Assembly (NCBI RefSeq): GCF_049860805.1
Contig: NZ_CP187555.1
Span: 5,097,978 to 5,161,977 of the forward strand
DNA from: Parabacteroides sp900760525
Lineage (GTDB): Bacteria; Bacteroidota; Bacteroidia; Bacteroidales; Tannerellaceae
Reading direction: 5' to 3'
Length of the DNA stretch: 64,000 nt
Made by a program: the position numbers and the translations under genes. Positions 1 to 7,813 of the stretch are shown here, piece by piece (position 1 is the stretch's first letter; the number at the start of each line of letters is the position of its first letter). The notes under the pieces were generated by a model. The model made no database searches. It was given only the letters and a program-made list of their open reading frames with translations, and was not told the DNA's origin.

Positions 1-2
1 AC

Positions 3-1124
3 CGGAATGCGAAGTACATCTGGTTTCATGCTTCTTCGTTGGGAGAGTTTGAGCAGGGACGTCCCATGATCGAAAAGATCAAGGCACAATATCCGGGATA
101 TAAGATATTGCTTACTTTCTTTTCTCCCTCAGGCTATGAAGTGCGGAAAAACTATAACGGGGCGGATGTTATCTGCTATCTGCCTTTCGATACGCCTTAC
201 CGGGTAAAGAAGTTCCTGAATCTGGCGAATCCGGCGGTGGTGGTTTTCATCAAGTATGAGTTCTGGGGAAACTATTTGCATGAGTTGAAGAAACGGGGAA
301 TCCCGGTCTATATCATTTCGGCGATTTTCCGTCCTGACCAGTTGTTTTTCCAATGGTTCGGAGCTCCTTACCGGAAGATGCTGCACTGCTTTACGCATCT
401 GTTCGTGCAGGACGACCGCTCGAAGGAGTTGCTTGGAAAATACGGAATCCATAATGTGACGGTCTTCGGCGATACCCGTTTCGACCGGGTGTTGGACGTC
501 CGCAATCAAGCGCGTGATATACCGGAAGTCGAACGATTTGCCGTCGGTTTAAACCGGCGGGCAGAAGAAAGAGGGGTGACCTTGATCGCCGGGAGTTCCT
601 GGCCGCAGGACGAAGAAATCCTGATCCCTTATTTCAATGAACATCCGGAGATGAAGCTGATCATCGCCCCGCACGAGATTCACCGGGAGCATCTGATGTA
701 TATCGAGTCGTTGCTGAAACGCCCGTTTGTCCGCCTGTCCGAAGTGATGCAGGATAATAGTCTGCTTGAAGGGAAAGACTGCCTGATCGTGGATAGCTTC
801 GGCTTGTTGTCTTCCATCTACCGGTATGGGACGATTGCCTATATCGGAGGTGGTTTCGGAGCCGGCATCCATAATACGCTGGAGGCGGCGGTTTATGGTA
901 TTCCGGTGTTGTTCGGCCCCCGGTTCCAGAAGTTCAAGGAGGCCCGTGACTTGATCAAGGTGGGCGGAGGATTCTCGGTCGCATCGAAAGATGAGTTCGT
1001 GGGCAAGATGGACGAGTTGTTGACCTACGCCGAGGTCTTGAAGGCTTCCGGCGAGAGTGCCGGCCAGTTTGTGAAAGGCAATGCCGGAGCGACGGATGGC
1101 ATATTGAAGGAATTGGCTTTGTGA
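3..1124 (+). CDS. waaA: 3-deoxy-D-manno-octulosonic acid (Kdo) transferase, 5' end outside window
   Basis: Transfers Kdo from CMP-Kdo to lipid A precursor at the inner membrane, an early lipopolysaccharide core step. The reading frame is open from base 3, and the first visible residues (WFHASSLGEFEQGRP) are the family's N-terminal glycine/glutamate motif, so the true start and membrane anchor lie upstream of the window. The C-terminal GT-B half is clear: LIAGSSWPQDE, IIAPHEIHREH, and a GGGFGAGIHNTLEAAVYGIPVLFGP stretch typical of the nucleotide-sugar site. Identification is firm; only the beginning is missing. The stop codon lies inside a 9-base tandem repeat. Confidence 0.93.
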   Translation, partial: RNAKYIWFHASSLGEFEQGRPMIEKIKAQYPGYKILLTFFSPSGYEVRKNYNGADVICYLPFDTPYRVKKFLNLANPAVVVFIKYEFWGNYLHELKKRGIPVYIISAIFRPDQLFFQWFGAPYRKMLHCFTHLFVQDDRSKELLGKYGIHNVTVFGDTRFDRVLDVRNQARDIPEVERFAVGLNRRAEERGVTLIAGSSWPQDEEILIPYFNEHPEMKLIIAPHEIHREHLMYIESLLKRPFVRLSEVMQDNSLLEGKDCLIVDSFGLLSSIYRYGTIAYIGGGFGAGIHNTLEAAVYGIPVLFGPRFQKFKEARDLIKVGGGFSVASKDEFVGKMDELLTYAEVLKASGESAGQFVKGNAGATDGILKELAL

Positions 1125-1143
1125 ACTTTGTAAGCTTTGTAAA
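1117..1143. repeat. Three tandem 9-base units spanning the waaA stop codon
   Basis: Units CTTTGTGAA, CTTTGTAAG and CTTTGTAAA follow one another directly. The TGA stop of the Kdo transferase is inside the first unit. It looks like a slippage-derived micro-repeat; no function is evident. Confidence 0.7.
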
Positions 1144-1146
1144 ACG

Positions 1147-1223
1147 AGGCTGCCTCAAAAGTTTCTTGTCGTGGCGGATTTGATCCGGAATGACAGATAA
1201 CGACTTTTGATGTAGCCTTTTTT
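1147..1223 (+). terminator. Long inverted repeat with T tract between waaA and GH92 gene
   Basis: AGGCTGCCTCAAAAGT (1147-1162) faces ACTTTTGATGTAGCCT (1203-1218), 14 of 16 positions complementary, followed by TTTTT. The 40-base loop is long for a simple terminator. Terminal words like GGCTGCCTCAAAAG resemble ends of Bacteroides transposable elements (recollection, not checked), so a decayed miniature element that now terminates waaA is an alternative. Confidence 0.5.
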
Positions 1224-1232
1224 AATCTGATA

Positions 1233-3566
1233 ATGATGAATAGTAGACTATCTTTGTTGGGACTATCCTTGTCCCTTTCTTTGTTTTCCTGCCATACGGT
1301 GGAGAAGGAAGCAGAAGCAGACGAGCGCCTTCTGTCCTCTTATGTAAACCCGTTTGTGGGAGCTTCAACGAATACAGAGTTGGCGGGTGCCAGTCATGGG
1401 CTTGGAAAGACGTTCCCCGGAGCGACCGCCCCTTTCGGCATGGTGCAGGTCAGCCCCAACACGATTACCGGAGGCGATAACGGTCCCGGCTATAGTTATG
1501 AACATACGACGATCGAAGGATTCGCGTTTACACAAATGTCCGGTATCGGCTGGTACGGCGATTTGGGTAATTTCCTGGTGATGCCGACGATCGGGAATTT
1601 GCATACATTCGCCGGAACGGAAGACAAGCCGGAAGAAGGATATCGTTCCCGATACGACAAATCGACCGAAAAGGCTTCGGCCGGCTATTATTCTGTTTTT
1701 CTTTCCGATTATAAGATTCAGGCGGAAGCGACCGCTTTGCCCCATAGCGGGATGCTTCGTTTCACCTTCCCGGAGAGCAAGGAGGCTCGTATACAGGTCG
1801 ATCTGGCACGCCGGGTAGGTGGGACATCGACACTTCAAAGCATAGAAGTTGTGAACGACCATACCATCAAAGGTTGGATGCAATGCACACCTGATGGAGG
1901 CGGTTGGGGAAACGGAGACGGCAAGGCCGACTATACGGTCTATTTCTATGCCCAATTTTCCAAACCTTTTTCCAGTCATGGCGTTTGGTCTGCCGATATT
2001 CCGGACGATTGGAAACGTAAGCGTGAAGATGTTTGTAGCGAGCGGTACCGCGAGGCGATCCGTGAAGCCGCCATCCACCCTTCTGTTTCGGCATTTGAAG
2101 GCAAGCATTTGGGTTTTTACGCCAACTTTGAAACCCAACCCGATGAGGAGATCTTGTTAAAGAGCGGCATCTCCTATACCAGTTTGAAGAACGCGGAGGA
2201 GAATTTGGCGGCGGAGATGAAAGGCTTCGATTTTGACCGGACATACGCCGAGTGTGCCCGTCTTTGGAATGACGAGTTGGCGAAAGTCTCTATCGAGGGA
2301 GGAACCGACGAGGAGAAGAGAATTTTCTATACGGCTCTTTATCATACGTTGATTGATCCGCGCCTTTGTAGCGACATCAACGGCGAGTACACCGGAGCGG
2401 ATAAAAAGATCCATCAGACCGGCAAGTTCCGTAAGCGGACGATCTTTAGCGGCTGGGATGTCTTTCGTAGCCAGATGCCTCTTCAAACCATCATCAACCC
2501 GGAGATGGTGAACGATCTTGTCAACTCGCTTGTGGAGATAGCCGACCAGAGTGGCAATGAATATCTCGAACGGTGGGAGCTCTTGAATGCTTACTCCGGT
2601 TGCATGGTAGGCAATCCCGCCATTTCGGTTTTGTGCGATGCTTTCCAGAAAGGCATTCGGGGTTATGACGTGGAGAAAGCGTACCGCTATGCCTTGAACA
2701 CTTCCCGGCGCTTTGGCAATAATGCAGACGGTTATACGCCCGGCAATATTTCCTGCACGTTGGAATATGACTATACGGATTGGTGCATGGCCCGTTTGGC
2801 CGGGTGGTTGGGGAAAGAGAGCGACCGGGCGTATTTTGACAAGCGTGCCCTGTCGTATGCGACCATCTTCGACTCTGAATCGGGGTGGTTCCGTCCGCGT
2901 GATGAGAAAGGTGTTTTTTCTTCTTTGCCCGAAAAGGGGCGTTTGCAAGAGGGCTTTGGTTGCGTGGAATCCAATCCTTACCAACAAGGGTGGTTCGTAC
3001 CGCACGATATCGAGGGGATGGTCCGCCTGATGGGTGGCCGTGAAAAGGTGTTGGCCGACCTGACGGACATGTTTGAGAAAACACCGGGCGACTATCTCTG
3101 GAATGACTATTATAACCATGCCAACGAGCCGGTCCATCATGTGCCTTTCCTGTTTAACCGGTTGGGAGTGCCTTCGCTTACCCAGAAATGGACACGCGAC
3201 ATTTGCCGGAACGCTTATCACAACAAAGTGACCGGCTTAGTGGGAAACGAAGATGTCGGGCAGATGTCCGCCTGGTATGTGCTGGCTGCTGCCGGCATAC
3301 ATCCGGTATGCCCGGGCGATGGCCGCTATGAGATCACCAGTCCGGTATTCGACCGGGTGGAGTTCCGCTTGGATCCTGCCTATGCGACGGGCGGCTCTTT
3401 TGTGATCGAAGCACGTGATAACAGTCCGGAGAATATCTATATCCAGAGTGCGACCTTGAACGGGAAGAAGTACGATAAATGCTACCTGATGCACGCCGAT
3501 CTGGCGGCCGGCGGAAATCTTATCCTCCAAATGGGCGCAAAACCTTCGGATTGGGGGAAAGATTGA
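1233..3566 (+). CDS. Glycoside hydrolase family 92 alpha-mannosidase, lipoprotein
   Basis: Exo-acting, calcium-dependent alpha-mannosidase of GH92. The N-terminus is a lipoprotein signal ending LFSC, with lipidated Cys20, so the enzyme is membrane anchored. The N-terminal beta-sandwich (about 30-270) begins with the family signature VNPFVGASTN and GKTFPGATAPFGMVQVSP; the (alpha/alpha)6 domain follows. The NEPVHHVPFLFN loop (Glu632) corresponds to the family's general acid, and GNEDVGQMSAWY (Glu673/Asp674) to the catalytic-base region. Length of 777 aa is normal. The gene lies 45 bases before a GH2 gene on the same strand, suggesting joint action on a mannose- and galactose-bearing glycan. Linkage specificity cannot be read from the sequence. 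Confidence 0.93.
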   Translation: MMNSRLSLLGLSLSLSLFSCHTVEKEAEADERLLSSYVNPFVGASTNTELAGASHGLGKTFPGATAPFGMVQVSPNTITGGDNGPGYSYEHTTIEGFAFTQMSGIGWYGDLGNFLVMPTIGNLHTFAGTEDKPEEGYRSRYDKSTEKASAGYYSVFLSDYKIQAEATALPHSGMLRFTFPESKEARIQVDLARRVGGTSTLQSIEVVNDHTIKGWMQCTPDGGGWGNGDGKADYTVYFYAQFSKPFSSHGVWSADIPDDWKRKREDVCSERYREAIREAAIHPSVSAFEGKHLGFYANFETQPDEEILLKSGISYTSLKNAEENLAAEMKGFDFDRTYAECARLWNDELAKVSIEGGTDEEKRIFYTALYHTLIDPRLCSDINGEYTGADKKIHQTGKFRKRTIFSGWDVFRSQMPLQTIINPEMVNDLVNSLVEIADQSGNEYLERWELLNAYSGCMVGNPAISVLCDAFQKGIRGYDVEKAYRYALNTSRRFGNNADGYTPGNISCTLEYDYTDWCMARLAGWLGKESDRAYFDKRALSYATIFDSESGWFRPRDEKGVFSSLPEKGRLQEGFGCVESNPYQQGWFVPHDIEGMVRLMGGREKVLADLTDMFEKTPGDYLWNDYYNHANEPVHHVPFLFNRLGVPSLTQKWTRDICRNAYHNKVTGLVGNEDVGQMSAWYVLAAAGIHPVCPGDGRYEITSPVFDRVEFRLDPAYATGGSFVIEARDNSPENIYIQSATLNGKKYDKCYLMHADLAAGGNLILQMGAKPSDWGKD

Positions 3567-3611
3567 ATATTATTCCGTATCTTCGTCGCAAACACTTAGA
3601 TTTCTATTATC

Positions 3612-6600
3612 ATGAAACACAAACTATTCGCCATCGGTGCGCTGCTTTCATTGGCTCTGGCCGGCCATGCCCGGCATAAAGAGTGGGAGAACCAGCGCAT
3701 AAACCAGATCAACCGGGAGCCGATCCATGCCCATTTCGTGCCTTATGCCTCGGAAAGAGCCGCTTTGCAGAAAGACGCGACGCTGGAACGCCGCGAGTCG
3801 CTGAACGGAACGTGGAAGTTCCATTTTGCCAAGAACCCGGCTTCCCGTCCCGCCACGTTCTACGAAGAAGGCTTCGATGTCTCCGGCTGGAAAGATATCG
3901 AAGTGCCGGGCAGTTGGGAACTCCAGGGCTTCGACGCCCCGATCTATACGGACACCCGCTATCCTTTCCCCGCCAATCCTCCATATGTGCCGCAAGATTA
4001 TAATCCGGTAGGCTCGTACGTGACGACCTTTACCGTCCCGGAGCATTTCAAGGGGAAGGACGTGCTGCTCCATTTCGGAGGAGTCGAATCCGCTTATTAT
4101 TGCTGGGTGAACGGCCGGTTCGTGGGCTATAGCGAGGACAGCCGCCTGCCGTCCGAATTTCTGATCAATCAATATCTGAAAGCTGGAGAAAACAAGTTGG
4201 CGGTCGAAGTCTACCGCTATAGCGACGGTTCTTACTTGGAAGGACAGGACTACTGGAAATATAGCGGGATCGAGCGGAACGTGATGCTGATAGCCCGTCC
4301 GAAATCCCGTATCAAAGACTTCGAGATCAAGGCGGACCTCGATGACCGATACCGGGACGGTCTGCTCGATATCCGTTTTACGATGGATAGCCGCTCCTTA
4401 GCAAAAGGAACATCGGTCCGGTTGAAAGTCCTCGACGGACAGAAAGAACTGGCATCCGGCTGCCTGACGGTCAGGAATGCGACGGACACGGTGCTCTCTT
4501 TCTCTGAAAAATTCCCGGAGGTGAAACGCTGGACGGCAGAGACTCCCGACCTCTACACCCTTGTCGTGAACACGGTGGACCGGAGCGGCAAGGTGACGGA
4601 ATCGTTCACGCAACGTTTCGGCTTCCGGAAGGTGGAGATGAAGAACGGAATGCTCTTAGTCAACGGTACGCCTGTCCTGATCAAGGGGGTGAACCGGCAT
4701 GAACACGATATGCACCGCGGACGTTCGATCTCGGTGGAGAGCATGGTCGAAGATATCCGCCTGATGAAACAATTCAACATCAACGCCGTCCGTTGCTGCC
4801 ACTATCCGAACTACGAAGAGTGGTACGAGCTTTGCAACGAATACGGTATCTATTTAGTCGACGAGGCGAACATCGAATCGCACGGCATGGAAGCCCATCC
4901 GGACGGTACGCTTGCCAATATGGATGGCTGGGAAATCCCTTTCATAGAACGGATGGAACGAATGGTGGAGCGGGATAAGAACGTGACCGCCATTATCACC
5001 TGGAGCTTGGGGAACGAGTCCGGCTACGGGAAACATTTCGAGACGATCTACCACTGGGCGAAACAACGCGACGCGAGCCGCCCCGTCCAATACGAAGGGG
5101 GAGGCGTGAAGGGCCTGTCCGATATCTATTGTCCGATGTACGGACGTATCTGGCTGCTCCGCCAATGGGCGAACCAGCGTCAGGAGCGTCCTCTGATCCT
5201 CTGCGAATATGCGCATGCGATGGGGAACAGCGTCGGCAACCTCGGCGACTACTGGGAGCTGATCTATAAATATGACAACCTGCAAGGCGGCTTTATCTGG
5301 GACTGGGTGGACCAGACGTTTGCCATCAAGGACCGGAAAGGCAAGGATGTCTGGGCATACGGCGGCGATATGGGCTTCGTCGGCATTGTCAACGATTCCA
5401 ACTTCTGCGCCAATGGCTTGGTGGCTGCCGACCGCACCCTGCATCCGCATATCTATGAAGTGAAAAAGGTCTATCAGTATATGCATTTCGAAGGCGTCCC
5501 CTTCTCGCCGAATCAGGTGAAGGTCACGAACCGCCACGATTTCCTGTCTTCCGATGTCTATGATTATACATGGAAGATCAAGGCCGACGGACGAATCTTG
5601 TACGAAGGCCAGCTCGATGTCCCGGTGATCGCCCCTCATGCCTCGGCTGTCGTCACGCTGCCCCTCCCGGCTATCGAAGCTAAACCCGGAACGGAGTATT
5701 TCCTGCATCTTTCCGCTTGTACGAAGGAGGCTTCTCCATTGGTTCCCAAAGGGCATTTGGCAGCATCCGAGCAATGGCAACTTCCTTGCCATCCTGTTAA
5801 GGAACCGGTAAAAGAGATTCCAAACCGCCCCTTTAAGGGATCGGCGAAAGTGGATGAGACATCGGACGGTTATACGGTGACCGCCTCTTCTTCCGTTCTT
5901 GTTTTCTCCCGGAAGACGGGAGAGATCACCAGCCTGAAGGTGAAAGGAAAAGAATATCTGCAAGCCGGCCTTCGCCCGAATTTCTGGCGTCCGCTGACCG
6001 ATAACGATGTGGCGAACGGTATGTTGGAGCGTTGCGGAACCTGGAAGCAGGCCGGAAACGAGTTGCAACTCGTCGGTATGTCTGCCGACCGTGCCGGAGA
6101 CGGGGGAGCGGTGACGATCCGTGCCTCCTATACGATGCCGGAACAGGAATCGGCTTGCTCCGTGACCTACGTCGTCTATCCCGACGGTATTGTCCGAACG
6201 ACTTTGAACTTCACACCGGGCGGGAAAGCCTTGCCCGAAATGCCCCGTTTCGGTATGCGGATGGTGCTTGCCGGCGAATACGACCGGATGACCTGGTTCG
6301 GCCGTGGCCCGCACGAAAACTATTGGGACCGCAAATCGTCCGCCGATATCGATCTCTATAAGGCGACCGTCTGGGAACAATACCATCCGTATGTCCGTGC
6401 CCAGGAAACGGCCAATAAGACGGATGTCCGCTGGGTCGCCCTGCAAAATGCTTCGGGCGAGGGCCTGTTGATCCGGTCAGCCCGGGAACCTTTGGAGGTC
6501 AGCGCCTGGAATTTCCCGATCGAGGACCTCTACTATATCCCTTCCATGACGAAACACGTGCATGGCGGCAGCATCGAAAAGAAAGACATGGTCTGGCTGA

Positions 6601-6752
6601 ACATCGCGGGCTGCCAGATGGGTGTCGGCGGCGATAACACCTGGGGCGCCCAAACCCATCCCGAATATACGATCACCCCGACCGCCCGTGAATATTCGTT
6701 TTTGATGATTCCGGTCGACGGGGGGACGGACTTGCCGGAAGCGGGAAAGTGA
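3612..6752 (+). CDS. Glycoside hydrolase family 2 beta-galactosidase, secreted
   Basis: Large LacZ-type enzyme with a cleavable signal peptide (about 20 residues, LALAGHA), hence periplasmic. Domain order: GH2 sugar-binding jelly roll (about 50-225), immunoglobulin-like domain (225-335), TIM barrel (336-630) and a C-terminal beta-gal small-chain domain (about 770-1040). The acid/base is Glu469 in WSLGNESGYG and the nucleophile Glu532 in LCEYAHAMGNS. The length (1046 aa) matches LacZ-like family members. It follows the GH92 gene by 45 bases and probably shares its transcript. Beta-galactosidase is the best call, but GH2 enzymes with this layout can act on other beta-linked sugars. Confidence 0.92.
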   Translation: MKHKLFAIGALLSLALAGHARHKEWENQRINQINREPIHAHFVPYASERAALQKDATLERRESLNGTWKFHFAKNPASRPATFYEEGFDVSGWKDIEVPGSWELQGFDAPIYTDTRYPFPANPPYVPQDYNPVGSYVTTFTVPEHFKGKDVLLHFGGVESAYYCWVNGRFVGYSEDSRLPSEFLINQYLKAGENKLAVEVYRYSDGSYLEGQDYWKYSGIERNVMLIARPKSRIKDFEIKADLDDRYRDGLLDIRFTMDSRSLAKGTSVRLKVLDGQKELASGCLTVRNATDTVLSFSEKFPEVKRWTAETPDLYTLVVNTVDRSGKVTESFTQRFGFRKVEMKNGMLLVNGTPVLIKGVNRHEHDMHRGRSISVESMVEDIRLMKQFNINAVRCCHYPNYEEWYELCNEYGIYLVDEANIESHGMEAHPDGTLANMDGWEIPFIERMERMVERDKNVTAIITWSLGNESGYGKHFETIYHWAKQRDASRPVQYEGGGVKGLSDIYCPMYGRIWLLRQWANQRQERPLILCEYAHAMGNSVGNLGDYWELIYKYDNLQGGFIWDWVDQTFAIKDRKGKDVWAYGGDMGFVGIVNDSNFCANGLVAADRTLHPHIYEVKKVYQYMHFEGVPFSPNQVKVTNRHDFLSSDVYDYTWKIKADGRILYEGQLDVPVIAPHASAVVTLPLPAIEAKPGTEYFLHLSACTKEASPLVPKGHLAASEQWQLPCHPVKEPVKEIPNRPFKGSAKVDETSDGYTVTASSSVLVFSRKTGEITSLKVKGKEYLQAGLRPNFWRPLTDNDVANGMLERCGTWKQAGNELQLVGMSADRAGDGGAVTIRASYTMPEQESACSVTYVVYPDGIVRTTLNFTPGGKALPEMPRFGMRMVLAGEYDRMTWFGRGPHENYWDRKSSADIDLYKATVWEQYHPYVRAQETANKTDVRWVALQNASGEGLLIRSAREPLEVSAWNFPIEDLYYIPSMTKHVHGGSIEKKDMVWLNIAGCQMGVGGDNTWGAQTHPEYTITPTAREYSFLMIPVDGGTDLPEAGK

Positions 6753-6791
6753 TTTCATCCGTAATTTCTTTGATATTCAAAGCATATATAT

Positions 6792-6923
6792 AAGTCGGGC
6801 AACTCGCATCCGTGAGTTGCCCGACTTGCTGTTCCGAGTTGCCCAACTCGCGTCCCTGAGTTGCCCAACTCGGAATCGTGAGTTGCCCAACTCAGAGTTG
6901 TGAGTTGGGCAACTGGGGAAAGT
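6792..6923. repeat. Six-unit tandem array of 22-base dyads, core GAGTTGCCCAACTC
   Basis: Units start at 6792, 6814, 6836, 6858, 6880 and 6902, each exactly 22 bases. Each carries a roughly 14-base self-complementary core (GAGTTG-CC-CAACTC in the three central units) and an 8-base variable spacer. The first two units also pair as a perfect 13-base hairpin (AGTCGGGCAACTC with GAGTTGCCCGACT). The array fills the gap between the convergent beta-galactosidase and HU genes. Two similar arrays with other cores occur at 18618 and 47656. Confidence 0.9.
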
Positions 6924-6947
6924 GGGTTGGTGAAGGGGGAAATGGGG

Positions 6948-7388
6948 CTACAATTCGCCCGGTCTTTCTTCTTCCCCTCCCGATTCTTTCGTCTTGCCTC
7001 CCAGGTTTTCTATCCAGATGAAATCGGCTTTTTGAATAGCTGTTTTCAGGTCTTCCCCCGGTTGGAAGGCGATGTTTACTTTCAAGATGTTATGGACCGT
7101 CAGAGATGCTTTCTCGGCTTCGCCTTTCGTGTTCAGAGTAATGGAGAATGTACCCCAGTTTCCCAATTTCACGCTATGTCCGTCTAGCAAAAGCCGCAAC
7201 AATACTTTTTGGAACTGCCGGATGGCCATCAAGGCTTCGGCAGGGTTAAGAGTGGTTTCGTCGGCGATAAGGTCGGCTACTTTGGTTTCATCTACTAATC
7301 CCGTCGAGTTCTGGACAGGATACCATTTCTTTGCGGCGTTCTTGTCGGAAGGGTTTCCGCGCTGCACTTTGTTCAATAAGATGCTCAT
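6948..7388 (-). CDS. HU-like DNA-binding protein (Bacteroidetes HU family)
   Basis: 146-residue member of the HU/IHF fold group that is expanded in Bacteroidetes. The middle part carries HU features: RQFQKVLLRLLLDGHSVKLG followed by GNWGTFSI, matching the helix-turn and GxxGxF strand of HU, with a Bacteroidetes-type N-terminal extension (KWYPVQNSTGLVDETKVADLI) and a Gly/Glu-rich tail. Probably a nucleoid protein. Its transcript appears to start at a TATCTTTG box (7459-7466) and carries a strong hairpin at its 5' end. The GH2 gene converges on it across the 22-base dyad array. Confidence 0.82.
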   Translation of the reverse strand: MSILLNKVQRGNPSDKNAAKKWYPVQNSTGLVDETKVADLIADETTLNPAEALMAIRQFQKVLLRLLLDGHSVKLGNWGTFSITLNTKGEAEKASLTVHNILKVNIAFQPGEDLKTAIQKADFIWIENLGGKTKESGGEEERPGEL

Positions 7389-7417
7389 GGTAACGATTTT
7401 TAATTGTTTATAAAACG

Positions 7418-7452
7418 AACCGCCGGCCCGGAAAGCCTCCGGACCGGCGGTT
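7418..7452 (-). promoter_or_regulatory. GC-rich stem-loop at the 5' end of the HU transcript
   Basis: AACCGCCGGCCCGG pairs with CCGGACCGGCGGTT around a 7-base loop, one mismatch. It begins a few bases after the predicted start site of the HU gene and so would cap its mRNA. Read on the plus strand it has a short T tract, so it could also stop transcription from the left. Confidence 0.6.
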
Positions 7453-7458
7453 TTGTAA

Positions 7459-7466
7459 CAAAGATA
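7459..7466 (-). promoter_or_regulatory. Predicted -7 box for the HU-like gene
   Basis: TATCTTTG on the minus strand fits the Bacteroidetes -7 consensus TAnnTTTG. No convincing -33 TTTG at the right distance was found, so this rests on the -7 box alone. Confidence 0.45.
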
Positions 7467-7561
7467 GGCATTTGATTGATATTTGAAAGCCTTTGAATGA
7501 TAATTTAAAGCCTCGAAATCAATAATTTATTTGTTTTGCAGCCGGAATCGGAGGAAAACTC

Positions 7562-7593
7562 TTCTATGTTTATGTGTGTACGGAAACATAGAA
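7562..7593. promoter_or_regulatory. Perfect 10-base dyad upstream of susC, possible operator
   Basis: TTCTATGTTT and AAACATAGAA are perfect inverted copies separated by 12 bases. The site is about 220 bases before the SusC start. The arm spacing (22 bases centre to centre) suits a dimeric regulator; a stem-loop in a leader is the alternative. Confidence 0.5.
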
Positions 7594-7678
7594 TAAAGAC
7601 CTTGAAAATATATTATTATGAACGATACGAGCTAATTAAAAAACAATCGACAAATAATATACATTGAGCGCCTGTCGC

Positions 7679-7764
7679 TTTATTGTACAATAAAGGCATC
7701 ATGCAGCTTCTGCATGATGCCTTTATTGTACAATAAAGGCATCATGCAGCTTCTGCATGATGCC
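7679..7764. repeat. Two tandem identical 43-base units, each made of two perfect palindromes
   Basis: Each unit (7679-7721, 7722-7764) holds the 16-base palindrome TTTATTGTACAATAAA followed by a perfect 12-base-stem, 3-base-loop hairpin (GGCATCATGCAG with CTGCATGATGCC). The second unit ends 49 bases before the SusC start, so it may form mRNA leader structure, a tandem attenuator or a protein-binding array. Apart from this element and the dyad at 7562, I see no gene in 7467-7813. Confidence 0.88.
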
Positions 7765-7813
7765 AGATGAGTGAATATATTAATCTAATTTATTAATTGC
7801 TGATTTTATTATT

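Noticed and set aside
4854..6446. 530-codon open frame on the minus strand
   Set aside because: It lies wholly opposite the GH2 gene, whose product has full domains and catalytic residues; the antisense frame is rich in His/Arg/Ile and shows no family signature, a side effect of GC-rich codons.
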